64,000 nucleotides of DNA, from positions 1 to 64,000 of the forward strand of contig JAEWZX010000030.1 of the NCBI GenBank assembly GCA_023394965.1. Direction: 5' to 3'. Positions 33,815-42,168 of the stretch are shown here, piece by piece; within the stretch, counting starts at the first letter, position 1; each line of letters begins with the position of its first letter. The position numbers and the translations under genes are program-made. The notes below the pieces were generated by a model. The model saw only the letters and a program-made list of their open reading frames with translations, made no database searches and had not been told where the DNA came from. This DNA is from Pseudomonadota bacterium. GTDB taxonomy: Bacteria; Pseudomonadota; Alphaproteobacteria; Sphingomonadales; Sphingomonadaceae.

Positions 33815-34396
33815 ATGAACGGGTCAGAGAAACGGATTACGCCACTCCTCGGCGCGATTGTGGTGCTATGTGCCACGGTAACTGCTGTGGCCGCAAGCGG
33901 ATCGTCCAATGCCGATTACGCTGGCAGTGGGTACCCGTCTGCCCATGCCGGGCCCCAGCGTCATCTTGCTGGGCGTATTCTCGCCCTGCACAACGCCGAA
34001 CGAATGGCTCTCGATCTCGAACCTCTGAAGTGGAACGTCCACCTCGAACACGAAGCGCAACAATGGGCAAATGTTCTGGCGCGGCGGGGCGTCCTGCAGC
34101 ACGCCGACCGTGCCACGCGTAATGGGACCGGCGAAAATCTATGGATGGGGACGGCGGGCAACTGGCAGGTCGAAGGCATGATCGGAATGTTTCTGGAAGA
34201 GAAGAAACATTACCGGCACGCGGCTTTTCCGAATATATCCAGCACCGGGCGCTGGAGCGATGTGGGCCATTACACCCAGATCGTATGGCGCGATACCAGA
34301 GAAGTCGGCTGCGCAATTGCAACGGCGCGCGGAAACGATGTGCTTGTCTGCCGATACTGGCCGGCCGGAAACGTGTGGGGCCGGAAAGCGTACTGA
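33815..34396 (+). CDS. Secreted CAP-domain protein (SCP/PR-1-like)
   Basis: A 193-residue protein with a signal peptide (residues 1 to about 27) and one CAP domain. Typical CAP sequence is present: HNAERMALDLEPLKWN, ENLWMG, GHYTQIVWRDTREVGCA and CRYWPAGNVWG, with two cysteines likely paired. CAP proteins have lipid-binding or other extracellular roles; the activity is unknown here. The ATG at 33815 is chosen because it begins the signal peptide; the frame is open far upstream across hemW but only as a shadow. It is divergent from hemW (48 nt) and converges on rdgB with a 3-nt gap. Confidence 0.88.
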   Translation: MNGSEKRITPLLGAIVVLCATVTAVAASGSSNADYAGSGYPSAHAGPQRHLAGRILALHNAERMALDLEPLKWNVHLEHEAQQWANVLARRGVLQHADRATRNGTGENLWMGTAGNWQVEGMIGMFLEEKKHYRHAAFPNISSTGRWSDVGHYTQIVWRDTREVGCAIATARGNDVLVCRYWPAGNVWGRKAY

Positions 34397-34399
34397 CTT

Positions 34400-35026
34400 T
34401 CAGCCAAACTGATCGGCAACCAGTTTTGCGAAGGCATCGGCCCGATGGCTGATCGCATGCTTTTCCTGCGGATCGAGCTCGGCGAAGGTCTGTTCGCGGC
34501 CTTCTGGTACGAAGACCGGATCGTAACCGAACCCCGTGGTGCCGCGCGGCGGCCAAGTGAGATTGCCGGGTGCGGTTCCTTCGTACACTGCATATTCCCC
34601 ATCGGGCCAGGCCAGCGCCAGCACGCAATGGAAGGCGCAGGATCTGTCTGCGTCAGCGCCCTGCTGCTGGAGCATGCCTTCGACCTTGCCCATCGCCATG
34701 TACCAGTCGCGGCCCGGCTCCCCTTCGAACCACTGCCGTTCTGCCCAGTCGGCGGTGTAGACCCCTGGGCGCCCATCAAGCGCAGCAACCGACAGACCGC
34801 TATCGTCTGCCAGCGCAGCCAGACCCGACGCTTCGGCCGCGGCCCGGGCCTTGAGCAGAGCATTCTGCACGAAGGTGGTGCCGGTTTCGGCAGGTTCGGG
34901 CAGGCCCAGCGATCCGGCCGAGATGCACTTGACACCATGCGGTTCAAGAAGGGTGGAAATCTCCTTCAATTTACCGCTGTTGTGCGTGGCAATTACCAAA
35001 GTGCCTGAACCGATATTCTGCGTCAT
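34400..35026 (-). CDS. rdgB: RdgB/HAM1 family non-canonical purine NTP pyrophosphatase
   Basis: Hydrolyses dITP, ITP and XTP to monophosphates, keeping them out of nucleic acids. The 208-residue protein has the ATHNSGKLKEI nucleotide-binding start, LADDSGLSVAALDGRPGVY and the TTGFGYDPVF block typical of the family. Its ATG overlaps the stop of the upstream YcxB-like gene by four bases, and that gene overlaps rph, so rph–ycxB-like–rdgB is one operon. Confidence 0.95.
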   Translation of the reverse strand: MTQNIGSGTLVIATHNSGKLKEISTLLEPHGVKCISAGSLGLPEPAETGTTFVQNALLKARAAAEASGLAALADDSGLSVAALDGRPGVYTADWAERQWFEGEPGRDWYMAMGKVEGMLQQQGADADRSCAFHCVLALAWPDGEYAVYEGTAPGNLTWPPRGTTGFGYDPVFVPEGREQTFAELDPQEKHAISHRADAFAKLVADQFG

Positions 35027-35547
35027 TTGCGAAGCTCTCCCTTCCGGGCAAGGCCCGAACCGACCAGCTGACTTCGAACGTGGTCGATCAGCTGCGGTGA
35101 CAGTTTTTCTTTTGGCAAAATGTAGGCAATCAAGCGGTTCGGATATACCGCCATAAGCTTGCTCGATTCATCCCATTTGGCAATCGTCGACCATTGGTGC
35201 CCGACAGTACCGGAAGGGCCTTCGACTGCGAAACCGGATTCGTCGAAGGAGATCGTCTGGGCGCCGTGCAGATAGGCGCTTTCACGAAACACCCGCGCCG
35301 AGCCTCGCGGCAGGAAGAGGAAATACTGCACGACCAGAATGAGAAGCAGCAGCGCCAGCCCGAACAGTATGCCACCAGCAATAGAATGCACCCAGGCTTC
35401 GCCAAAGCCCATGAAGGCCACCGCAGCTCCGGCGATTATCATCAGGATGGGCACAAATGCCCGCCGGAGATGGGTGCGCATATTCAACCGCCACAATGCA
35501 GTGTGATCGTCTTCCCCAAGTGTAAATGTCTCGGGAGGCTGAATCAC
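35023..35547 (-). CDS. YcxB-like membrane protein
   Basis: A 174-residue protein with two adjacent membrane helices (about residues 30-75) and a C-terminal cytoplasmic domain of the YcxB type, including SAYLHGAQTISFDESGF and a QWSTIAKWDESSKLMAVY stretch. Function is unknown. It is embedded between rph and rdgB with four-base overlaps at both ends, so it is likely to be co-translated with them; this placement inside a conserved pair is unusual enough to note. Confidence 0.78.
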   Translation of the reverse strand: MIQPPETFTLGEDDHTALWRLNMRTHLRRAFVPILMIIAGAAVAFMGFGEAWVHSIAGGILFGLALLLLILVVQYFLFLPRGSARVFRESAYLHGAQTISFDESGFAVEGPSGTVGHQWSTIAKWDESSKLMAVYPNRLIAYILPKEKLSPQLIDHVRSQLVGSGLARKGELRK

Positions 35548-36260
35548 TTCGCTGTGGCGGCGTCCTGGGCCGCGAAAATACGCGAGCAGCCGATCTGGGC
35601 CAGCCGGAGTAGACGCAGAAAAGCCTCTTCGTCATAGGGTGCGCCTTCTGCCGTGGCTTGGGCCTCTGCGATCTTGCCGCCTTCGATGAGGACGAAATTG
35701 GCATCGGCATCGGCGCTGCTATCTTCGGGATAGTCGAGGTCGAGAACCGGCGTTCCCTGATAAATGCCGCAGGAAACTGCGGCGACCTTGGCTGAAATCG
35801 GGTCCTGCGTGATGGCACCCGACTTGAGCAGCCCATTTACCGCAAGGCGCAGTGCCACCCATGCGCCCGAAATGGATGCGGTGCGGGTGCCGCCATCGGC
35901 CTGCAACACGTCGCAGTCGAGCGTGATCTGATGTTCGCCGAGCTTCTTGAGGTCGACCACCGAACGCAAACTCCTGCCGATCAGACGCTGGATTTCCTGT
36001 GTTCGGCCGCTCTGCTTGCCCTTTGCGGCCTCGCGCTGGCCGCGGGTGTGCGTGGCGCGCGGGAGCATGGAGTATTCACCGGTAACCCAGCCTTCGCCCT
36101 TGCCGCGCAGCCATGGCGGGATCCGGTCTTCGACCGAGGCGGTGCACAATACGCGCGTTTCGCCAAAGCTGATCAGGCAGCTGCCTTCGGCATGTTTGGT
36201 ATAGCCGGTTTCGATTGTGATAGGGCGCATTTCGTCGGGCGCACGGCCGGAAGGTCGCAT
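35544..36260 (-). CDS. rph: Ribonuclease PH
   Basis: A phosphorolytic 3'-5' exoribonuclease that trims tRNA 3' ends and takes part in rRNA turnover. The 238-residue protein is full length with MRPSGRAPDEMRPITIETGYTKHAEGS-type start (Arg-rich RPSGR), GEGWVTGEYSMLPRATHTR and LDLDYPEDSSADADANFV. The ATG at 36260 is selected because GGAGA lies 5 nt upstream; 36305 would add unrelated residues. It is divergent from hrcA with an 84-nt gap. Confidence 0.96.
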   Translation of the reverse strand: MRPSGRAPDEMRPITIETGYTKHAEGSCLISFGETRVLCTASVEDRIPPWLRGKGEGWVTGEYSMLPRATHTRGQREAAKGKQSGRTQEIQRLIGRSLRSVVDLKKLGEHQITLDCDVLQADGGTRTASISGAWVALRLAVNGLLKSGAITQDPISAKVAAVSCGIYQGTPVLDLDYPEDSSADADANFVLIEGGKIAEAQATAEGAPYDEEAFLRLLRLAQIGCSRIFAAQDAATAK

Positions 36261-36344
36261 GGGGATCTCCATTGCAGTCGAATCTCGGGGATGCCTGTGG
36301 CGCAAGGGTCTTGAGGCCGCAAGGGGAGTGGTTAGATAGGGGCC

Positions 36345-37388
36345 ATGAATTCACCGCCGCTCAACGATCTTTCGAACCGCGCCCGCGAGATTTTCCGGCT
36401 CGTGGTCGAAGGCTATCTGGACAGTGGCACCCCGATGGGATCGAAAGCGCTTGCGGGCGAGGGGGGCGTAAACCTTTCCCCCGCTTCGATCCGATCTGTC
36501 CTGGCGGAACTCGAGCAACGCGGATTGCTGGCGGCGCCGCATACAAGCGCAGGCAGAATGCCGACCGAAACAGGGCTGCGGCTGTTTGTCGACGCGATGA
36601 TGCAGGTGGCAGAACCCACCAAGGAAGAGCGTGCGGCGATCGAACAGCGGCTTTCCGAGCCAGGCCCGATTGAACGGGCGCTGGAGGAAACCAGCGCGCT
36701 TCTGTCCGATTTGTCTGGCGCTGCGGGCATGGTGATGGTGCCAACGCGCGAGCCCAGGCTGGCCCAGGTGTCGCTCACTGCGCTCGGCGCGAATCGTGTG
36801 CTGGCAGTGTTGGTTGGCGAAGATGGCCATATCGAAAACCGCATTATTGCCCTTCCGGTCGAAGCGCTGGGCACCTCGCTCGAACAAGCCAGCAATTATC
36901 TGACCGCCCGCACGTCCGGCAGAACCCTGGCCGAGGCTGCCGGAATGGTCGAGAAAGAGATCGCCAGCGGCAAAACGGCTCTCGACGAGGCCAGCCGGGA
37001 TCTTGTGCAACGCGGGCTCGCCATCTGGAGCGAGGACTCCAGCAACCGCCCGGTTTTGATCGTGCGTGGCCAGGCCAACTTGCTGGATGAAACCGCGCTG
37101 GACGATATCGAGCGCGTTCGGTCGCTGCTGGACGATCTTGAAAGCAAGCAATCCGTCGCCAGCCTGCTGGAGCGCGCACGGCAGGCTGAAGCCATGCGCA
37201 TTTTCATTGGCAGTGAAAACCGTCTCTTCTCGCTCTCCGGCTCTTCGGTCATCGCATCGCCTTACCGCGATCGCGATGGCAAAGTGGTTGGCGTACTGGG
37301 TGTCATCGGCCCAACTCGGTTGAATTACGCGCGAGTCGTCCCCATGGTGGATTTCACCGCCCGATCCTTGGGCAAAAGAATTGGCTGA
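36345..37388 (+). CDS. hrcA: Heat-inducible transcription repressor HrcA
   Basis: HrcA represses heat-shock operons by binding CIRCE elements, with GroEL helping it fold. The 347-residue protein has the N-terminal winged helix (SNRAREIFRLVVEGYLDSGTP..SIRSVLAELEQRGLL) and the family GAF-like and dimerisation regions. No CIRCE inverted repeat is visible upstream of hrcA or of dnaK in this window; the known CIRCE target is usually groESL, which is not here. grpE follows 12 nt downstream. Confidence 0.95.
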   Translation: MNSPPLNDLSNRAREIFRLVVEGYLDSGTPMGSKALAGEGGVNLSPASIRSVLAELEQRGLLAAPHTSAGRMPTETGLRLFVDAMMQVAEPTKEERAAIEQRLSEPGPIERALEETSALLSDLSGAAGMVMVPTREPRLAQVSLTALGANRVLAVLVGEDGHIENRIIALPVEALGTSLEQASNYLTARTSGRTLAEAAGMVEKEIASGKTALDEASRDLVQRGLAIWSEDSSNRPVLIVRGQANLLDETALDDIERVRSLLDDLESKQSVASLLERARQAEAMRIFIGSENRLFSLSGSSVIASPYRDRDGKVVGVLGVIGPTRLNYARVVPMVDFTARSLGKRIG

Positions 37389-37400
37389 CAGGGTTTTTCA

Positions 37401-37994
37401 GTGAACGACGAAAACAAGAACGAACCGCAGGACAAGGCGGTCGACGCAGAAGTGGAACGCGAAATGGAAGGTGTGCCCGAGTATCTTCGCGACGGGGGTG
37501 ATGAAGATGGCGATACGCCCATCGACGATGCCCTGGCGAAGCTGAAGGACGATCTCGAAAAGGCCATGCAGGATGTCCTGTATGCGCGCGCAGAAACCCA
37601 GAACGTCCGTCGCCGCCTGGAAAAAGACGTACAGGATGCGCGCAATTATGCCGCCACCGGCTTTGCGCGCGATATTCTGAGCGTGGCGGACAATCTCGCC
37701 CGGGCGCTGGAACACGTTCCCGAAGAACTGCGCGATAACGAGAAAGCCAAGAGCTTCATCGCTGGTATCGAAGCGACGCAGCGCGAACTGGAGAAAGTAT
37801 TCGGCTCCAACGGCATCACGCGTATTGCCGCACAAGGCATGCCGCTCGATCCCAACCAGCATCAGGCGATGATGGAAGTGCCGACTCAGGATGCAGAACC
37901 GGGCACTATCGTGCAGGAAATGCAGGCGGGTTACATGATCCGTGACCGATTGCTGCGGCCTGCCATGGTCGGAGTGGCGAAGAAGCCCGAGTGA
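37401..37994 (+). CDS. grpE: GrpE nucleotide exchange factor
   Basis: Releases ADP from DnaK in the Hsp70 cycle. The 197-residue protein has a long N-terminal coiled coil and the C-terminal β-domain with the family signature around GMPLDPNQHQAMMEV. The start is a GTG at 37401, near the hrcA stop. Its stop overlaps the start of an unrelated lipoprotein gene (ATGA), so the latter is probably translated along with it. The partner dnaK lies 4.2 kb away. Confidence 0.95.
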   Translation: MNDENKNEPQDKAVDAEVEREMEGVPEYLRDGGDEDGDTPIDDALAKLKDDLEKAMQDVLYARAETQNVRRRLEKDVQDARNYAATGFARDILSVADNLARALEHVPEELRDNEKAKSFIAGIEATQRELEKVFGSNGITRIAAQGMPLDPNQHQAMMEVPTQDAEPGTIVQEMQAGYMIRDRLLRPAMVGVAKKPE

Positions 37995-38809
37995 AACGGC
38001 CGGCACGGCGTTTCGGCAAAACCCAGTGCCAGGCGGCCGCACTTGCGCTCATCGCGTTGGTTGCCTGCACTGGCGCAACCGGCCCTGATCGGGCGACCGG
38101 CGAAGCTGTAAAGCGCGATGTTGCTGCATCTGCCATGGCAGAGCCCGATCAACAGGAATGGCAGCGGCTTCTTGGCCCGGGTTGGATCATTATAGGAAGC
38201 TCTCACGGTTCCATCCGCGGGAGTGAACTTCCGGTTTCCGCCGTGCTGGCGGAAGGAACCGATCTTACGTTCATCAAAAAGAACGATGGATTGGGCATCT
38301 CGGAACTGGATCTCAATCCGCGACGGTTGGTCATGGTGGAACAAGCGCCATCAGGCTGGAAAATCTGGGTGGATTTTCAGGGCTGGCTACCCCGCGCCGG
38401 TAGCGAGGATACGCCCTGCCTGCTGGACCCTTTCGCGGAAGGGGGCGTGAGTGTGGTAGACGGTTCGCTGCAGATCGCCACACAGCATTTCTATGGCTGT
38501 GGCAGCTGGTACATCAGCAATCAGACATTCAAGTTTCACCGTGATGGCAATCGATTGCGCCTGATCGGCAAGGAAAGCTATTCGCTGCATCGTGCCAGCC
38601 ACGAGGTGACGGCGATCAGCACCAATTTCCTTTCCCACAGACAGGAAGTCACCTTCGAACCTGGTCCGGACGGTGAAGAAGGGACGGTGGAGAATGCGCC
38701 GAAAAAGACCATCCGGCGCATTGCGCGCAAAGTCTGGTACATCGAAGATATGGATCCAGAAGTATGTTGGGACGGCGGAGAAAGCCTGCCGGCATGGTGC
38801 GATCAATAA
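37991..38809 (+). CDS. Lipoprotein of unknown function, coupled to grpE
   Basis: A 272-residue protein with a lipoprotein signal (lipobox LVAC, Cys26) and no recognised domain. The mature part is mixed α/β with several cysteines (CLLDPF, YGCGSWY, EVCWDGGE, WCDQ) that may form disulfides in the periplasm. Its ATG overlaps the grpE stop by four bases, tying its translation to a heat-shock gene. I know of no family function; a role in envelope stress is only a guess from position. Confidence 0.75.
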   Translation: MKRPARRFGKTQCQAAALALIALVACTGATGPDRATGEAVKRDVAASAMAEPDQQEWQRLLGPGWIIIGSSHGSIRGSELPVSAVLAEGTDLTFIKKNDGLGISELDLNPRRLVMVEQAPSGWKIWVDFQGWLPRAGSEDTPCLLDPFAEGGVSVVDGSLQIATQHFYGCGSWYISNQTFKFHRDGNRLRLIGKESYSLHRASHEVTAISTNFLSHRQEVTFEPGPDGEEGTVENAPKKTIRRIARKVWYIEDMDPEVCWDGGESLPAWCDQ

Positions 38810-38842
38810 TCGCCAGAAATGCGATTGAATTGGGAGTTTGAT

Positions 38843-40588
38843 TTGAAAACGTTCGTTGCTGGCGCCCTGGCCACCGCCCTTTTTACAGCGCCTCTTTATG
38901 CTCAGGGCGGTGCGGATCAGGAACTCACCGACCTCGCTGATGCCTATTACGACTATCAGCTCAAGCAATATGGCATGAGCGAAGCGGCGAATGGCAGTAC
39001 CGAACAGGGTAACAGCCTGTGGTCGGTTACGCCCGAAGCGCAGCGGGCCCGCGCCGAACAATATGCATCCTACCTTTCCCACCTGGACCGGATCGATCGT
39101 CAATCACTGAGTGAGAAAGCGCGGACCAATGCGATCGTTCTGCAATCTTTGCTGGAAGCGGAGATCGGCGATGCGCGTTTCTCCGAATGGGAAATGCCCT
39201 TCGACAGCGATTCCAACTTTTGGTCTTATCTCGCCCCCTCGCGTGGGTTCACCACGGTTGGCGAGTATGAGAATTACATCGGTCGTATGCGCGATATTCC
39301 GCGCTATTTTGCCGAACAGACTGCCAATGCCAAAGCAGGGCTTGATCGCGGATTTTCAGTGCCGCGTGTCACCCTGGAAGGGCGCGACGTTTCCATCGCA
39401 TCCTATGTCGTAGAAAATCCCGAAGAAAGCCCATTCTGGCGTCCCTTCGCCGATATGCCGAAGACCATTCCCGAAGCGGACCAGAAGCGTTTGAGGGCCG
39501 AGGGCCACAAGGCCATTTCGCAAAGTGTGACCCCAGCCTACGCCGATTGGCTGGCTTTCTTTCGCGAAGAATATCTGCCGCGCACGCGAACCACGCTGGG
39601 GGCGAGCGAATTTCCCGACGGTGCGGCCTATTACGCTCAGCAAATCAAACAATATACCACGCTTGATCTGACTGCGGAGCAGATCCATCGGATCGGCCTG
39701 GAAGAAGTTGCCCGTATCACCGCTGAAATGGAGGGGGTGAAGGCAGAGGCTGACTTCGATGGCACGCTGGCGGAATTCGTCACCTATCTGCGGACTGATC
39801 CCCAGTTCGTGGCGAAGACGCCCGACGAATTGATGGGCGTATCGTCCTATGTCGCCAAGCGTGTCGATGGGAAGATTGCCGACTATTTCGGTTTCCTGCC
39901 GCGGCACCGCTTTACGATCCGGCCAGTCGATCCGGCCATTGCCCCTTTCTATACTGCAGGGCGCGGCGGGCTGGATGCCTGCCAGATGAACACGTATGAT
40001 CTGCCGTCACGCCCGCTTTACAATATCCCCGCACTGACTCTGCACGAATGTTCGCCCGGGCACAGCTTCCAGGGGGCTGTTGCACTGGAGCAGGAAGAGG
40101 CTCCGCGTTTCCGCAGGCAGACCTACTTTTCCGGCTTCGGGGAAGGGTGGGGCCTCTATGTCGAGTATCTCGGCGAAGAGATGGGCATCTATCGCACGCC
40201 ATATGAGAAATTCGGCCGTCTATCCTATGAAATGTGGCGGGCCGCCCGGCTCGTGATCGACACGGGAATCCATCATTATGGCTGGACCCGCGAACAGGCC
40301 ATCGAATATCTTTCCAGCCACACTGCGCTGTCGGACCGTGAAGTCGGGACGGAGATCGACCGGTATATCAGCTGGCCGGGGCAGGCGCTGGCTTACAAGC
40401 TTGGAGAAATGACCATCCGCCAAGTGCGCGCGAAGGCCGAGAAAGAACTCGGCCCCCGGTTCGACATTCGCAAATTTCACGATGTCGTCCTGTCGCTGGG
40501 TTCCGTTCCTTTGCCGGCACTGGAAGCGCGCATGGACGCCTTCATAGCCGACGGCGGGCAAGGCCTTCCCGGCGTGACGTACGACTGA
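38843..40588 (+). CDS. DUF885 family exported putative metallopeptidase
   Basis: A 581-residue DUF885 protein with a signal peptide (KTFVAGALATALFTAPLYAQ). The HECSPGHSFQ and GEGWGLYVEYLGEE motifs supply the likely metal ligands and catalytic Glu of a gluzincin-type peptidase. The start is probably the TTG at 38843: it begins the signal peptide with KTFVAG and has GGAG about 9 nt upstream. The ATG at 38819 would add an unlikely RLNWEF prefix and lacks a ribosome-binding site. Substrate unknown. Confidence 0.87.
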   Translation: MKTFVAGALATALFTAPLYAQGGADQELTDLADAYYDYQLKQYGMSEAANGSTEQGNSLWSVTPEAQRARAEQYASYLSHLDRIDRQSLSEKARTNAIVLQSLLEAEIGDARFSEWEMPFDSDSNFWSYLAPSRGFTTVGEYENYIGRMRDIPRYFAEQTANAKAGLDRGFSVPRVTLEGRDVSIASYVVENPEESPFWRPFADMPKTIPEADQKRLRAEGHKAISQSVTPAYADWLAFFREEYLPRTRTTLGASEFPDGAAYYAQQIKQYTTLDLTAEQIHRIGLEEVARITAEMEGVKAEADFDGTLAEFVTYLRTDPQFVAKTPDELMGVSSYVAKRVDGKIADYFGFLPRHRFTIRPVDPAIAPFYTAGRGGLDACQMNTYDLPSRPLYNIPALTLHECSPGHSFQGAVALEQEEAPRFRRQTYFSGFGEGWGLYVEYLGEEMGIYRTPYEKFGRLSYEMWRAARLVIDTGIHHYGWTREQAIEYLSSHTALSDREVGTEIDRYISWPGQALAYKLGEMTIRQVRAKAEKELGPRFDIRKFHDVVLSLGSVPLPALEARMDAFIADGGQGLPGVTYD

Positions 40589-40662
40589 TGTCGAACGAAT
40601 TCAGGAACATGGCCAGAGGATATCCGTATTTGGTGTAATACACACGCTTGCGGAGATATTCG

Positions 40663-40953
40663 ATGAAGACCAAGATCTTTCTCGCACCAGCGCTGGCCGC
40701 AGCCAGCCTGAGCCTTGGTGCCTGTGCCCAGAACTATGCTGTCGAAGGCGCTGCCGCCGGTGCAGCGGCTGGGGCCGGTCTCGGTGCCATCTTGGGCGAC
40801 GACATTACGACCTACGCGCTCGCCGGGGCCGCGATCGGTGGTGTTGTCGGTTATGCGAAGGATAAAAACGACCGCTGCGATGGTTACTATGGCAACGGGC
40901 GCTATGTTGACGACGATTGCCGTTATGACGACCGCTACTCACGTTATTGGTAA
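40663..40953 (+). CDS. Glycine-zipper lipoprotein
   Basis: A 96-residue lipoprotein: signal peptide with LGAC lipobox, then a Gly/Ala-rich segment (EGAAAGAAAGAGLGAILGDD and AGAAIGGVVGYAKDK) typical of glycine-zipper, OmpA-like or Rcs-like small outer-membrane proteins, ending in a Tyr/Asp-rich charged tail. GGAG lies 7 nt before the ATG at 40663; the TTG at 40648 is unlikely. It is probably a structural envelope protein of unknown role. Confidence 0.8.
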   Translation: MKTKIFLAPALAAASLSLGACAQNYAVEGAAAGAAAGAGLGAILGDDITTYALAGAAIGGVVGYAKDKNDRCDGYYGNGRYVDDDCRYDDRYSRYW

Positions 40954-40975
40954 GCGTTCGGATGCCGAAGCCGTG

Positions 40976-41515
40976 CTAGGCGCTGGCACCTGGAAAACGG
41001 ACCAGAAGATCGTAGGCGGCAGCATCCGCGACGCCCGCGATCTTCAATCCGTTCCGGAGCCAGAAGGCATGTTTCACGATCTCCGCCTGCTGCTCGATAC
41101 CATAGCGTTCGAGTGGCCAGCCGGGGCGGAGTGAATAATCGTAACGCGCCCATGGCATGCGGCGTGTGACAAGATACCATTCACCCTTCGTCTGGACCTG
41201 CCAGACATGGACAAGTTCGTGGATGAACAGCCCTTGGCGGCGCACACTGGCTTTCGAAAAATCGTCGCAATATGTTTCGCCGCGCGGATGAAAATGCAGG
41301 TGTCCGCGCGGTGCCATGGTGACCCGGCGAGGCTGAAACGGAAACCATTTCTTCCTGCGGATCGTGACCCTGGCATAATCTATCGCATTGCCGAAGACGG
41401 TGCGGGCGAGTGCAATTTCGCCCGGCGTAAGCGCCCGCCTGCCACCAACCGGGCAGCCGGGCGCAACACCTTCATCTGTGGCCGTAATGCCGAGAGTATC
41501 GACCTGACTGGTCAG
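40976..41515 (-). CDS. HExxH-containing protein of unknown function with apparent CTG start
   Basis: About 179 residues, with an HELVHVWQV motif resembling a zinc-peptidase HExxH site and a compact basic C-terminus. Sphingomonad homologues are sometimes labelled vgr-related. From the in-frame upstream stop (TGA, 41524-41522) to the first ATG (41317) the frame encodes clear homologous sequence (RALTPGEIALARTVFGNAIDYARV, FPFQPRRVTMAPRG) but contains no ATG, GTG or TTG. The best start is CTG at 41515, sharing CTGA with the stop of the upstream PCuAC gene, the way ATGA-type coupled starts do. A sequence error changing A to C is the alternative. Confidence 0.65.
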   Translation of the reverse strand: MTSQVDTLGITATDEGVAPGCPVGGRRALTPGEIALARTVFGNAIDYARVTIRRKKWFPFQPRRVTMAPRGHLHFHPRGETYCDDFSKASVRRQGLFIHELVHVWQVQTKGEWYLVTRRMPWARYDYSLRPGWPLERYGIEQQAEIVKHAFWLRNGLKIAGVADAAAYDLLVRFPGASA

Positions 41516-41991
41516 CGCTCGTCACCTGCGCCGCGCACTTCGACGGGGAAGGTCTTTTTCTTTCCACCGACCACGGTGAGCGTCATGTCGGTGGAACCGC
41601 CGGCTTCGATCGATGGATCGAGATCGAACACCATGACGTGGAAGCCGCCGGGTTTGAAGCTCTGCTTTCCACCCGCCTCGACCAGCACTTGGCCGACGCT
41701 GTCCATCGTCATCTGACCGTCCACTTCCATCGACCCGTGAAGCTCTGCATTGCCTGCTCCTTCGACATCGGCACGGCGAATCGCGTAATTGCGATCGCCA
41801 TTATTCTCGACATCGAAATAGATCGCGCCCGGATTGCCCGCGACGGCGGGAAGCATCAGGCGGGCATTGGTAACTTCCAGCGCAATTTCATCGGTGGCAG
41901 GCGCAGCGGTTTCTTCCGCTTGTTCAGAACAACCGCTCAAACCCACCGAGGCGATGGCCAGGGCGGCAGGTGCAAAATGTGCGAGTTTCAT
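41512..41991 (-). CDS. PCuAC copper chaperone lipoprotein
   Basis: A 159-residue protein with a lipoprotein signal (LSGC) and a PCuAC domain that binds Cu(I) in the periplasm and helps build cytochrome oxidase. The copper motif is present: LHGSM, then MTMDSV and GGFHVMVFDL giving the H(M)x...HxM ligands. Start at 41991 keeps the signal peptide; an ORF start at 42144 adds unrelated residues and overlaps the dnaK promoter region. It is followed by the HExxH gene whose apparent CTG start overlaps its stop. Confidence 0.88.
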   Translation of the reverse strand: MKLAHFAPAALAIASVGLSGCSEQAEETAAPATDEIALEVTNARLMLPAVAGNPGAIYFDVENNGDRNYAIRRADVEGAGNAELHGSMEVDGQMTMDSVGQVLVEAGGKQSFKPGGFHVMVFDLDPSIEAGGSTDMTLTVVGGKKKTFPVEVRGAGDER

Positions 41992-42039
41992 GGATTTGTC
42001 CCCTCTTCGAACTGACTCAAAAACTAGCCTACCCCCTCC

Positions 42040-42067
42040 CTTGTGCCAAGAGAAACCACACCTATAT
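42040..42067 (+). promoter_or_regulatory. Putative σ32 (RpoH) promoter of dnaK
   Basis: CTTG (42040-42043) is separated by 17 nt from CCTATAT (42061-42067). This matches the alphaproteobacterial heat-shock promoter pattern (CTTG, 16-18 nt, CYTATnT). It lies about 100 nt upstream of the dnaK ATG, and no CIRCE repeat is present, so heat induction is likely through RpoH rather than HrcA. Confidence 0.6.
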
Positions 42068-42168
42068 CGCCCGAGTAATACACCACCGGATAGAGCCGCC
42101 GACCGGTTTCGCCAGGATCGGGGAACCAACGCTGCGGTGTCCAACGACTTGAAACAGATGGGGAAACC

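Noticed and set aside
36261..36344. CIRCE element or σ32 promoter before hrcA
   Set aside because: No TTAGCACTC-type inverted repeat is present, and CTTG-like bases here are not spaced from a credible -10.
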